64,000 nt of DNA from Massilia antarctica (lineage in GTDB: Bacteria > Pseudomonadota > Gammaproteobacteria > Burkholderiales > Burkholderiaceae_D). Shown one piece after another: positions 26,018 to 34,638 of this stretch; the stretch's first letter is position 1; every line of letters starts with the position of its first letter. Below the pieces are notes generated by a model, which searched no databases, was not told the DNA's origin, and was given only the letters and a program-made list of their open reading frames with translations. Both the position numbers and the translations under genes were made by a program. The stretch spans positions 7,192,001 to 7,256,000 of the forward strand of contig NZ_CP065053.1 of assembly GCF_015689335.1 (NCBI RefSeq). Direction: 5' to 3'.

Positions 26018-27202
26018 ATGCAGTTTATTCAAAAAGCATTACTCACCATCGCGTTGGCGGGCGGCGCCAGTGCGTCCGCCATCGCGGCCGACCGCTTGAG
26101 CGCGGAATACTCGGAACCGCGCGGCGGCCAGACCACCCTGGTCGACCAGGCCAAGCGCTACAGCGCATGGAACGTGGCGCGCATGCTGGACGATCCGCAG
26201 TTCGTTAAAGCGCTCGACAGGCGCCTTGCCGGCGATGCCAAAGCCGTCATGCTGGGCACCCTGCTCGACGACGTGCGCCAGCCGGACGCGCAGACCAAGG
26301 CCAGCGCCGACAAGCTGCGCTTTCTCGACCAGCGCGTGCGCGAACACAAGGCCGTCGCGCGCGATGCCAAGAACCTGCTCGAAGTGCGCCTGTACACGCC
26401 ACGGGGCCTTGAGACAGCCGCGCGGCCCGACATGAGCAAGCTGCTGGTGGCCTACGCGCCGGCCGGCAAACGCTCCGAGTGGAGCGACGTCGAAGCCTTC
26501 GACCATCTGGGCCAGGTGCAGTTGCTCGACGCGCGCACGCCGCCCGCCACCCCGGTTCTGATCGTCGGCATCAACGCGCGCGAAGACATGCGCGCCGGGA
26601 TGGCCTACGTGAACCGCGCCCTGCGCGACGCGGGCCTGCAATCGGCCCCGCCCAAGCTCGCAGCGAAGACCGCCTCAAGCCTCGCAACGGGCGATGTCGA
26701 CACCACCCGCCTGGACCGCATCACCCTCGCCAACAGCCAGGAACCCTGGATCTCCGGCGCCGCCGAAATCTTCGCCGTCGTCTCGGGCGTGCAGCCCGAC
26801 CAGGCCAAGGCTGAACTGAGCGTGGTCGACATGCCCTACCTCGACTACGCCAATACCGCTTACACGCCGAACCAGATCATGGTTTTCTGGAGCAGCTACC
26901 GCTACGGCGCGGCCAACATCCAGTTGTTCGAGCATGACGACAACACCAACTACAAGGACCTGGCCGTGGCCCTGTCGCAAAGCGTCAGCGCGATCCTCGG
27001 CGTGTTCGCGCCTTCCTACGCGGTGATCGGCCAGGTCGCCACGGCGATCCTGCAAGCCATGCCTTCCGGCTGGTTCAGCAACGACGACGACTACGTCGAT
27101 TCGTTCTACACCATCGAACGCGGGCGCACCTACGACAACTACCGCGGCGCCGCCAACAATGCCACGATGACGCTCTCGCCCTACCTGCTGCGCGCGCAGT
27201 AA
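26018..27202 (+). CDS. Exported protein, DUF3103-like
   Basis: A 394-residue protein with a signal peptide (MQFIQKALLTIALAGGASA...IAA/DR). The mature part has YSAWNVARMLDDPQFVKAL, a central GINAREDMRAGMAYVNRAL, and a C-terminal part with ELSVVDMPYLDYANTAYTPN and MVFWSSYRYGAANIQLFEHD. I believe this is the DUF3103 family, of unknown function, but cannot verify it. GGAG upstream favours 26018 over earlier in-frame ATGs. It stands alone, convergent with the propeller-kinase gene (9-bp gap). Confidence 0.65.
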   Translation: MQFIQKALLTIALAGGASASAIAADRLSAEYSEPRGGQTTLVDQAKRYSAWNVARMLDDPQFVKALDRRLAGDAKAVMLGTLLDDVRQPDAQTKASADKLRFLDQRVREHKAVARDAKNLLEVRLYTPRGLETAARPDMSKLLVAYAPAGKRSEWSDVEAFDHLGQVQLLDARTPPATPVLIVGINAREDMRAGMAYVNRALRDAGLQSAPPKLAAKTASSLATGDVDTTRLDRITLANSQEPWISGAAEIFAVVSGVQPDQAKAELSVVDMPYLDYANTAYTPNQIMVFWSSYRYGAANIQLFEHDDNTNYKDLAVALSQSVSAILGVFAPSYAVIGQVATAILQAMPSGWFSNDDDYVDSFYTIERGRTYDNYRGAANNATMTLSPYLLRAQ

Positions 27203-27211
27203 GCGCCTGCC

Positions 27212-30200
27212 TCACGCGGGCAGCGGCAGCCTGACCGTAAAGCGGCTGCCCTGCCCCGGCTTTGAACGCACCGTCAGGCTGCCGCCGTGGCGTTCCACGA
27301 TGCCGAACGAAATCGACAAGCCAAGGCCGGTGCCATGCCCGGTCGGTTTGGTGGTAAAAAACGGCTCGTAGATATGGTCGATGACGGCCGGGTCGATGCC
27401 GCTGCCGCTGTCCTCGAAATCGAGGTACAGCCACGCTCCGTCGGTCCGGCTGCTGATCGCCAGCATCCCCGGTGCGAAGTCGCCGCTGCGCCGCTGCTTG
27501 TCTTCAATGGCGTGGCAGGCGTTGACGATCAGGTTCATGAACACCTGGTTCAGCTGCGCCGGCCAGCATGCCAGCGGCGGGTCGGCCTCCAGCACGCAGC
27601 CGATATTGGCCACGCTGGCATACAGGGTGCGCACCAGGTGCACGGTCGCCAGCAGATTGGGGCCGATGGGTGCCGTCGTCATCGCCCCTTCGTCGGGCCG
27701 CGCGAACGTGCCAAGGTCGCGCACCAGGTCGCGGATGCGCGAGGTGCCTTCCAGGATGGTCGCACACTGGCGAACCAGCGCATCGATGCGGCCGTTCAGG
27801 CTATCGATCACCGCGGCATCGGCATCGGCGCCGGCCAGCGCCAGCAGGAACGCGCGGAAGCGCTCCAGCTCCGTCGCCAGCACCTGCGCACCGGCGTGGG
27901 CGAAATTGCCGGGATTATTGATCTCGTGCGCGATACCAGCGCTCAAAGTGCCGAGCGACGCCATTTTTTCATGCAGCACCAACTGCTGCTGCGCGTTCTG
28001 CAAACCCTCCAGCGATGCCGCCACCTGGCGCGCCAGCTCGCGTTTCTGCCCCAGCAGCACGCGCACGCGGATGCGGTGCACCGCGTAGACGCAGGTCAGC
28101 ACGCACAGGCCCGCCGCCAGCCGGAACCACCAGGTTTTCCAGAACGGCGGCGTGATCGTAATCGCCAGCGCCACGCCGGCATCGTTCCATACGCCGTCCT
28201 TATTGCTGGCCTTGACCCGGAAAACGTAATTGCCCGGATCGAGATTGGTGTAGGTGGCAAAGCGCTTGCCGGCATCGGTCGCCACCCACGAGCGGTCCAC
28301 GCCCTCAAGCTGATAGGCGTACTGGTTGCGCTGGGGGTCGGCGAAATGCAGGGCCGCGAACTCGAACGAAAACACTGATAGCGCGTGCGACAGCACCACC
28401 TGGCGCGCGCGCTGGATGGGCGCGTCGAGCGCGAAGCCGTTTGGTGCCGGCCCGCTGCGCACCGACTGGTTATAGATCTGGATATCGGTAATCACCACCG
28501 GCGGCGCACGCTCGTTGCCGCGCACCTCGCGCGGGTGGAACATGGTGAAACCGCTATTGAAGCTGCCGAAGAACATGGTGCCGTCCGGCTGGCGCCATGC
28601 CGCCCCGACGAAATAGTCGCCTTCGGCCATGCCGTCGCGGCTTGTGTAGTTGCGGAAGGTCTCCTTGCGCGGATCGAAATCGGCGATGCCGCCATCGTTG
28701 CTGACCCACAGATGGCCACGTTCGTCTTCCAGAATCCCGTCCACGGCCGGATTGGCCAACCCTTCCCGCAAGGCATACGACTTGAACTGCAGCTTGCCGC
28801 CGCGGTCCGCCACCAGCCGGCTCAGGCCACCGCCGGTGCCGACCCACAGCGCGCCGTCGGCCGCTTCGTGCAGGAAGGAGACGCGATTGTGAATCAGGCT
28901 GGCCGGATTGGCGCTCTCGTGGCGCGCATGGCGAAAGCGCCCGCTGGCCTGATCGAACAGGTCAAGTCCGTTCGAGGTTCCCACCCACAGGCGCCCGCGT
29001 GTGTCTTCCAGGATCGCCCAGATGAAGTTATCGGACAGACTGGCCTCGCTGGCGGCGTCGTGGCGGAAGGTCGTGGCTTGGTTGGTGCGCGGGTCGAGCC
29101 GGTGCAGGCCGCCGCGCGAGGCGATCCACAGCATGCCGGTGCGGTCCGGCACGATCGCCTGAATGAAGTCGCTCAAGGCGTCGCCGGTGGCGAACGCGCG
29201 CGGCGTAAAGCGCCCGCTGGCCGGATCGAAGCGGCTCAGGCCACCGTTGCGGGTACCGACCCATAACTGCCCCTGCCGGTCGCGCCCCAGCGCGGTGGTC
29301 AGGTCGTCGTTCAGGCTATGCGGCGCGCGCGCATCGTGACGGTACACGGTGGTCTGGCCGCTTTGCAGATCGTAGCGGTTGATGCCGCCGCCATAGGTGG
29401 CCAGCCACAGCGAGCGCGGGCCGTCGCCGAGGATGGCACTGATCTTGTTGTTGCTCAAAGCGCCGGACAGCACATGGCGAAAGCCGCCCGCGTTCAGGTC
29501 GACCCGGCTGGCGCCGCCGAACCAGGTGCCGGCCCACAGGATGCCGGCGCGGTCTTCGAACAGGCTGGCGACGTAGTTGTCGGCCAGGCTGGCCGGGTTG
29601 CCGCTCTGGTGGACGAAGGAAGTAAAGCGCCCGGCGCCGGCGTCCCAGCGTTTCAGGCCATCGGTCTGGGTCCCTGCGCACAGGGTTCCATGACTATCCT
29701 CGAACAGGGCGGTGACGGCGCCCGGGTTGATGCCATCGGCGCTGCCGAAGCGGCGCCGCGTGGCGGGAGCGCCGTCCGCGATCCGCCATGCCTCCAGTCC
29801 GATTGCCGTGCCGACCCACAGGGTACCGGCACGGTCGATGGCCAGCGAGCGTACCGCGTTGCGCTTGAGCGCATCCGCCGCGCTGTCGTCGATGCGGAAG
29901 TGCGTGAAGCGGCGCGTGCCCGGCGCCAGATAGTCGACGCCTTGCTGGGTGCCGATCCACAGGCCGCCGGCGGCGTCGAACGCCAGGCCCGTGACATCGT
30001 CCGCGCCCAGCGAGTGCGGATTGGACGGATCGTGACGCTCGGTTGCAAGCTGGCCGGTGATGCCGTCAAGGCGCACCAGCCCCGTACGCGTGGTGATCCA
30101 CAGGATGCCCTTGCCATCGCTGGCGATGGCGCGCACGTCGAGATAATCGGCTTTGCCGTCGCGCGGCGGGTAAGCGCTGAAGTTTTCGCTGCGCGGATTG

Positions 30201-30532
30201 AAGCGCTGCAGGCCGTTGCGCGTGCCGACCCACAGCTGGCCGGAGCGGTCCTCGTGCAGCGCCTGCACCGAATTGTCGGAAATGCTGGCCGGGTCGGCCG
30301 GGTCGTGGCGGAAGGTGAGAAAACGGTAGCCGTCGTAGCGGGTCAGGCCCCCCTGTCCGGCGAACCACATGAAGCCGTCGCGGTCCTGCAGCATGGCGGT
30401 GACTGTCGATTGCGGCAAACCGAGGGCGGGATTGAGCTGCTCGAAGCGCAGCTGGTCCGGTGCCGCCGCCCATGCGACGGGACACAGAAGGCAAAGCAGG
30501 AAAGCTGCCAGCGACAAGCGCAACGAAGACAT
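27212..30532 (-). CDS. Beta-propeller sensor histidine kinase (reg_prop/Y_Y_Y)
   Basis: A 1106-residue membrane kinase. A signal peptide is followed by about 14 two-component propeller repeats (pattern LWVGTxxGLxRxD, residues ~30-720), the Y_Y_Y domain (about 735-795), one TM helix (~803-822) and a HisKA-like region with phospho-acceptor in GIAHEINNPGN (~868). The HATPase has NQVFMNLIVNACHAIED, DSGSGIDPAV and GTGLGLSISFGI. It has no receiver or DNA-binding domain, unlike the Bacteroides hybrid systems. Such periplasmic propellers commonly sense oligosaccharides, fitting the nearby GH9 gene (inference). The start at 30532 begins the signal peptide MSSLRLSLAAFLLCLLCP. Confidence 0.88.
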   Translation of the reverse strand: MSSLRLSLAAFLLCLLCPVAWAAAPDQLRFEQLNPALGLPQSTVTAMLQDRDGFMWFAGQGGLTRYDGYRFLTFRHDPADPASISDNSVQALHEDRSGQLWVGTRNGLQRFNPRSENFSAYPPRDGKADYLDVRAIASDGKGILWITTRTGLVRLDGITGQLATERHDPSNPHSLGADDVTGLAFDAAGGLWIGTQQGVDYLAPGTRRFTHFRIDDSAADALKRNAVRSLAIDRAGTLWVGTAIGLEAWRIADGAPATRRRFGSADGINPGAVTALFEDSHGTLCAGTQTDGLKRWDAGAGRFTSFVHQSGNPASLADNYVASLFEDRAGILWAGTWFGGASRVDLNAGGFRHVLSGALSNNKISAILGDGPRSLWLATYGGGINRYDLQSGQTTVYRHDARAPHSLNDDLTTALGRDRQGQLWVGTRNGGLSRFDPASGRFTPRAFATGDALSDFIQAIVPDRTGMLWIASRGGLHRLDPRTNQATTFRHDAASEASLSDNFIWAILEDTRGRLWVGTSNGLDLFDQASGRFRHARHESANPASLIHNRVSFLHEAADGALWVGTGGGLSRLVADRGGKLQFKSYALREGLANPAVDGILEDERGHLWVSNDGGIADFDPRKETFRNYTSRDGMAEGDYFVGAAWRQPDGTMFFGSFNSGFTMFHPREVRGNERAPPVVITDIQIYNQSVRSGPAPNGFALDAPIQRARQVVLSHALSVFSFEFAALHFADPQRNQYAYQLEGVDRSWVATDAGKRFATYTNLDPGNYVFRVKASNKDGVWNDAGVALAITITPPFWKTWWFRLAAGLCVLTCVYAVHRIRVRVLLGQKRELARQVAASLEGLQNAQQQLVLHEKMASLGTLSAGIAHEINNPGNFAHAGAQVLATELERFRAFLLALAGADADAAVIDSLNGRIDALVRQCATILEGTSRIRDLVRDLGTFARPDEGAMTTAPIGPNLLATVHLVRTLYASVANIGCVLEADPPLACWPAQLNQVFMNLIVNACHAIEDKQRRSGDFAPGMLAISSRTDGAWLYLDFEDSGSGIDPAVIDHIYEPFFTTKPTGHGTGLGLSISFGIVERHGGSLTVRSKPGQGSRFTVRLPLPA

Positions 30533-30634
30533 AAGCAAACCGCCGAAAGGGACTAGCGCGCCAGTATCGCAGCCTTGCCCTGATCTGTACAGGCAGTCAA
30601 GTCGCGTGCCAAAACAACAACGAAATGGGTATCG

Positions 30635-30667
30635 GTAATCGATGTGTAATGGTGCTTGAACTATCGT
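30635..30667 (+). promoter_or_regulatory. GTAAT direct-repeat operator and -10 box (copy 1)
   Basis: GTAAT at 30635-30639 and again at 30646-30650 (11-bp period, within ATCGGTAATCGATGTGTAAT). TATCGT starts 11 bp after the second repeat (30662-30667) and is a plausible -10. Two further copies with identical spacing precede the DUF1800 and GH9 genes. This one would drive the Thr-Pro-linker protein at 30805 with a ~130-base leader. Confidence 0.55.
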
Positions 30668-30707
30668 GGGCGCGTCCTCGTCGTTCCTGCCTCCGTTACC
30701 AGCTATC

Positions 30708-30734
30708 GTCGTTCCTGCCATTGGCAGAAACGAC
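30708..30734. repeat. REP-type palindrome
   Basis: Thirteen-base arms GTCGTTCCTGCCA / TGGCAGAAACGAC with one mismatch and a one-base centre. Closely related sequence recurs near 54862-54895 (CCTGCCATTGGCAGAAATGA), so this is a dispersed family. It lies in the 5' leader region of the gene at 30805. Confidence 0.65.
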
Positions 30735-30804
30735 AAGGATAGTAGCCGCAATGGCGAGAGTGGGCACGAGTACGTTGTACCTTTACTTTTCAACTGGAGA
30801 ATCC

Positions 30805-32238
30805 ATGCAATTTCCTCACACACTCGCCTGGGGCGGTCTATGCAGCATGCTGCTGGCCGCACCCGGCTTCGCGTCCACGGTCACCATCGAGCACAATGGC
30901 AGCAACCCGTTCCCTCTCGGCGGCAAGGTCTGGTTCGTCGGCAAGCTCGATGGCGTCGGCAAGCCGATGGCCTTTTCGGTCAACGGCATCCCGGGCGGTA
31001 ACGCCACGGTCGGCACCATCAATTCCCAGAACGGCGAATACCTCGCCCCGCTGGCAACGCCGCCGAACAACGCGGTGACCGTCACGGCCACCTACCGCAG
31101 CGATCCATCGGCATCGGCAAGCACCATGCTGACCTTCCGCACCAGCACCACGCCGACACCTACGCCAACGCCAACGCCGACACCTACGCCAACGCCAACG
31201 CCGGCCGGCGGCCCATCCATCGCGGGCTGCGACATGTTCCCCGCCAGCGCCGTCTTCAACACCCGCATCGACGACCTGGTGCGCTTCCCCGCCCACGCCA
31301 GCAGCAACGCCTGGATCAACAGCGTCGGCAACTCGCGCGCGCTGCACATGGACTTCGGCCGCAACGTCAACCAGGCCGACTATGCGTCCTATTACGGCAT
31401 TCCATACAACGTGGTCGACGCCAGCACCACCAGCTGGCCGCGCGTCTCCTTCGCCATCACCGATCCCAACTCCGGCAACGGTGACGGCGTGCCGGACGAA
31501 AGCGACTGCGCCGCGCCCGACGCCGCCCACACGCTCACGCGCGGCTGCAGCACCTTGCCAACCGCGGGCCAGCGCTTCCCCTACCCGAACGATAACGTGG
31601 TCAAGGCCGAATACGGCAACTGTAACGATCCGCAGCAGTGCGGCGACCGTCACGTGCTGGCCGTCGAAAAGAACGCCTGCCGCCTGTGGGAGAGCTACTT
31701 CACCTACAAGGTCAACGGCCAGTGGCACGCCTATTCGACCGCCGCGTGGAACCTCAAGTCGAACCAGATGCGCCCGAGAACCTGGACCTCGGCCGACGCC
31801 GCCGGCCTGCCGATCCTGCCGCTGCTGATGCGCGCCGATGAAGCGTCCGCCGGCGACGTGCGTCACGCCCTGCGCATCACCTTCGCCGACCGGGTGCTCG
31901 ACAAGCGCTTCGTGTGGCCGGCCACCCACGCCGCGGGCGGTGCGACCAGCAACGGTATCCCGTTCGGCGCCGTGCTGCGCCTGAAAAGCGACTTCACGAT
32001 TCCCGCCAACTGGACTACCCAGGCGCGCGCGCTGGCAACGGCCATGAAGCGCTACGGCGTGTACGTGGCCGATATCGGCAGCAACAGCTTCCTGACCGGC
32101 GAGCCAAATGCGAGCTGGAATCCGGAGACGATCTCGCAGCTGCAGCGCATTCAAATGGGTTCGTTCGAGTTTGTCGACACGCGCACCATCACCGGCAACC
32201 CGAAGTTCAACGTCAACTCCTTCCAGGCGAGCTGGTAA
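30805..32238 (+). CDS. Secreted modular protein with Thr-Pro linker
   Basis: A 477-residue protein with a signal peptide ending PGFA/ST. Residues ~20-110 are a beta-sandwich-like domain (VTIEHNGSNPFPLGGKVWFV, FSVNGIPGGNATVGTINSQN) nearly the same as the N-terminal domain of the DUF1800 protein at 34639-36498. A linker of about nine Thr-Pro pairs follows, then a ~340-residue C-terminal domain with several Cys (DESDCAAPD, RGCSTLP, GNCNDPQQCGDRH, KNACRLWESYF). I do not recognise that domain; the paired Cys suggest disulfides outside the cytoplasm. GGAG five bases before ATG 30805 fixes the start. A terminator follows the stop. Confidence 0.72.
   Translation: MQFPHTLAWGGLCSMLLAAPGFASTVTIEHNGSNPFPLGGKVWFVGKLDGVGKPMAFSVNGIPGGNATVGTINSQNGEYLAPLATPPNNAVTVTATYRSDPSASASTMLTFRTSTTPTPTPTPTPTPTPTPTPAGGPSIAGCDMFPASAVFNTRIDDLVRFPAHASSNAWINSVGNSRALHMDFGRNVNQADYASYYGIPYNVVDASTTSWPRVSFAITDPNSGNGDGVPDESDCAAPDAAHTLTRGCSTLPTAGQRFPYPNDNVVKAEYGNCNDPQQCGDRHVLAVEKNACRLWESYFTYKVNGQWHAYSTAAWNLKSNQMRPRTWTSADAAGLPILPLLMRADEASAGDVRHALRITFADRVLDKRFVWPATHAAGGATSNGIPFGAVLRLKSDFTIPANWTTQARALATAMKRYGVYVADIGSNSFLTGEPNASWNPETISQLQRIQMGSFEFVDTRTITGNPKFNVNSFQASW
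31150..31203 (+). repeat. Hexanucleotide repeat encoding (Thr-Pro)9
   Basis: Nine tandem copies of ACGCCA/ACACCT-type hexamers encode the Thr-Pro linker. The mix of synonymous codons shows it is old enough to have drifted, but slippage could still change linker length. Confidence 0.85.
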
Positions 32239-32247
32239 AGGATGCCT

Positions 32248-32270
32248 CCCCGGCCACGCCGGGGCTTTTC
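32248..32270 (+). terminator. Intrinsic terminator of the Thr-Pro-linker gene
   Basis: CCCCGGC (32248-32254) and GCCGGGG (32258-32264) form a tight hairpin followed by CTTTTCTT, nine bases after the stop codon. Confidence 0.8.
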
Positions 32271-32286
32271 TTCAGCGCGCCGGCGC

Positions 32287-32570
32287 TCAGGCGGCGCGCA
32301 GTTCCCGTATCCCCTCCCCCAAGCGCCGCCGCAGCAAGGTGCGCAAGGTCACGCCGTCGGCGTAGCCATGCATCCCCACGATCCGTTCGACGCTGGTGCT
32401 GCTCGCCCTGACCAGTCAGCAGCGTCGATCGGGATGGGCACGCGCTACGGTCGAAGCGCGCAACCAGGCCGGCGAACGAACGGCGCCGGGATGATCGCCA
32501 GGTCCGGCGCCGGCGTGCCGAAACCCTGCGTACTGGTCACCTGCACCCGCATGCCCGCCAACGTCACCAA
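32287..32570 (-). pseudogene. Remnant of a GlxA/AraC-family regulator
   Basis: On the minus strand two pieces in different frames are recognisable. One reads MRVQVTSTQGFGTPAPDLAI (about 32552-32490), like the DJ-1/PfpI-type sensor domain. The other reads STSVERIVGMHGYADGVTLR and then TLLRRRLGEGIRELRAA with TGA at 32287-32289, like the end of the AraC-type HTH. An intact GlxA-type protein has about 320 residues; fewer than 100 codons remain, so the gene has lost its middle and its frame. This fills most of the 487-bp gap between 32239 and 32725. Confidence 0.6.
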
Positions 32571-32725
32571 AGGAATTCCTTTATGATCAAGCACGCACTA
32601 TTGGCCCGTCGAAACTGGCCCCGGCAAGGAAGCCGAAGTCGCGCGATTGCCCGGCGCGTTCGGTGCGTCCGGGACGCAAGCGGCGCGGCCGGCCCTGAAA
32701 TACTGACTCACACAAGGAGCATCGC

Positions 32726-33172
32726 ATGTACGAAAAAACGCTGGTCGCCGGATGGGGCGACATGGACTTCAATGCCCACATGCGCAACACCGCCTACCTG
32801 GACAAATCAGCCGATGTGCGCATGATGTTCTTCGCCGACCATGGCTTTCCCATGGCCGAGTTCATGCGCCTGAAAATCGGCCCGGTGGTGATGAAGGACG
32901 AAGTGACCTACTTCCGCGAGTTCCACCTGCTCGACGAAGTCGGCGTGACGATGGCGCTGGCCGGCCTGTCCGACGATGGCAGCCGCATGATCATCCGCAA
33001 CGAGTTCTTTCGCAAAGGGACCCTGGCGGCGCGGGTCAACTCCACGGTCGGCTGGCTCGACCTCACATCGCGCAAGCTGGTGCGTCCGCCCGACGCGCTG
33101 TTGCGGGTGATGCAGGGGCTGTCCCGCTGCGACGATTTCGCCGACCTGCCCGACAGCCGTTCGCAGGGCTGA
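32726..33172 (+). CDS. Acyl-CoA thioesterase (hot-dog fold, 4HBT type)
   Basis: A 148-residue cytoplasmic enzyme. The N-terminal GWGDMDFNAHMRNTAYLD carries the Asp and Asn-x-His pattern of the 4-hydroxybenzoyl-CoA/YbgC-like hot-dog thioesterases, followed by the long helix and VTYFREFHLLDEVGV sheet. It would hydrolyse an acyl-CoA; chain length is unknown. AAGGAG lies nine bases before the ATG. It stands alone. Confidence 0.85.
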   Translation: MYEKTLVAGWGDMDFNAHMRNTAYLDKSADVRMMFFADHGFPMAEFMRLKIGPVVMKDEVTYFREFHLLDEVGVTMALAGLSDDGSRMIIRNEFFRKGTLAARVNSTVGWLDLTSRKLVRPPDALLRVMQGLSRCDDFADLPDSRSQG

Positions 33173-33180
33173 GCTGAACG

Positions 33181-33207
33181 AAAAAAACCGCGCGAACATC
33201 CGCGCGG
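33181..33207 (-). terminator. Terminator of the DUF1800-DUF1501 operon
   Basis: CCGCGCG (33188-33194) and CGCGCGG (33201-33207) form the stem. On the minus strand it is followed by a run of seven T (complement of 33181-33187), 24 bases beyond the DUF1501 stop. Confidence 0.8.
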
Positions 33208-33230
33208 CAAAGACAGAGCCAGTCCTGTGA

Positions 33231-34610
33231 TCAGCCCATGAACCCCAGATCGCTGACCGCGAATTTGGCCAACTCGTTCTTGAAGACCTGACTGGCTAGC
33301 ATCTCCGGATCGGCCCCGAACCACCGGCCCAAGGTCGCGCCCACCTGCTGGTTCGAGAACTGCGGGATCCACACACCCCGTCCGGTCGCGTCATCCGGTC
33401 CGCCCAGGGTAAAGTCGGGGAATTTGCCGTACACGCCGCCCTTGACCGCCGCCCCGATCACCAGATGGTGGTTGCCCCACGCATGATCGGTGCCGCCCGA
33501 ATTGGCCGAGAGCGTGCGCCCGAAGTCCGACATGGTGAACGTCGTCACGTCCTGCTTGTGGCCGATCTCGGCAAGCGCCTGCTGAAACGCGGCCACCGAT
33601 TGCGACACCTGGCGCAGCACATCCCACTGCTGGTAGGCCTGCCCGCCGTGCGTATCGAAGCCGCCGATCGACACGAAAAACACCTGCCGCCCCGGACCCT
33701 GCGCGGCGCGCTGGCGAATCAGCTGCGCCACCGTGTGCAGTTGGGTGGCCAGCGCAAAGCCCGGGAACACCGTATTCAATGGCGTAGCCGCATTCGCCTT
33801 GGACAGATCGGTCACCAAGTCCATCCCCTGCAGCAGTGCCTTGTTGGCAGCGTTGGCCATCAGGTTCGGATTCTCGCTCGCCAGAATCTGGCGCAAGGCG
33901 TCGCGCCGCGTATCGGCTTCGGTCTGGGGCCAGAAGTTCATGCCGGCCAGGCTCAGTTCCCCGGACTCCGGCAAGCGGTTGCCATGCACGCTGGCGCCTT
34001 CGACGAACAGGCCGCCCGCGCCCACCGACACCGCGTCGAGCCGGCCCGTGCTACCGAGGACATCGAGCAAGCGCCCGCCCCAGCCCGTGCCGGCGCCGGC
34101 CGGGGTGCCGGCCTGGTTCTGCAAGGTTTGGTCGGGATGCGAAAACAGTTGCGACGGAATCGCTGTGCCGGCCACGTACTGCGCCTTGGTCAGCGGCTGG
34201 CGCAAACTGCCGACGTTGAGCACAGCCGCTACTTCGCCCTGGCCGAACAGCGCGTCGATTTCCGGCATGCCATAGTGAAAGCCGAACGATTGCGACAGTG
34301 CATCGGGCACGGCCCGCAGGGTGGCCGTGCGCGGCGCCAGCAAGGTCTTGGCCGAGGTCGACAAGGCCAGCCCGGCCGCGCTGCGCGCAGCGGAATACTT
34401 GGCGTAGTGGGCCGGATCGAGCGGCACGATCATATTATTGCCGTCGTTGCCGCCGAACATGTACAGGCACACGAGCGCCTTGTAATCTGTAACGGCGGCC
34501 CGGGCCGGCGCGGCCGCGCCCAGCAAACCCATGCCCGACAGGGTGCCCAGCAGGCTGGCTTGGGCGCTACCGCGCAGGAAGCCCCGGCGCGAGGTCGAAA
34601 GTGTATCCAT
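33231..34610 (-). CDS. DUF1501 protein, Tat-exported
   Basis: A 459-residue protein with a twin-arginine signal (STSRRGFLRGSAQASLLGTL, cleavage after PARA). The mature part has VCLYMFGGNDGNNMIVPLDP, FVSIGGFDTHGGQAYQQWDV, and TFTMSDFGRTLSANSGGTDH followed by AWGNHHLV, the conserved blocks of DUF1501, a sulfatase/alkaline-phosphatase-like fold with metal-binding Asp/His. AGGA precedes the ATG, 28 bases after the DUF1800 stop. The pair is widely conserved and thought to act together outside the cytoplasm on an unknown substrate. Confidence 0.9.
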   Translation of the reverse strand: MDTLSTSRRGFLRGSAQASLLGTLSGMGLLGAAAPARAAVTDYKALVCLYMFGGNDGNNMIVPLDPAHYAKYSAARSAAGLALSTSAKTLLAPRTATLRAVPDALSQSFGFHYGMPEIDALFGQGEVAAVLNVGSLRQPLTKAQYVAGTAIPSQLFSHPDQTLQNQAGTPAGAGTGWGGRLLDVLGSTGRLDAVSVGAGGLFVEGASVHGNRLPESGELSLAGMNFWPQTEADTRRDALRQILASENPNLMANAANKALLQGMDLVTDLSKANAATPLNTVFPGFALATQLHTVAQLIRQRAAQGPGRQVFFVSIGGFDTHGGQAYQQWDVLRQVSQSVAAFQQALAEIGHKQDVTTFTMSDFGRTLSANSGGTDHAWGNHHLVIGAAVKGGVYGKFPDFTLGGPDDATGRGVWIPQFSNQQVGATLGRWFGADPEMLASQVFKNELAKFAVSDLGFMG

Positions 34611-34638
34611 CTTGAATCCTTTGTATGAAGTAGGCCGC

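Noticed and set aside
31150..31203. Possible phase-variation tract
   Set aside because: The repeat unit is six bases, so changes in copy number keep the reading frame; codons also vary, unlike a fast-switching tract.
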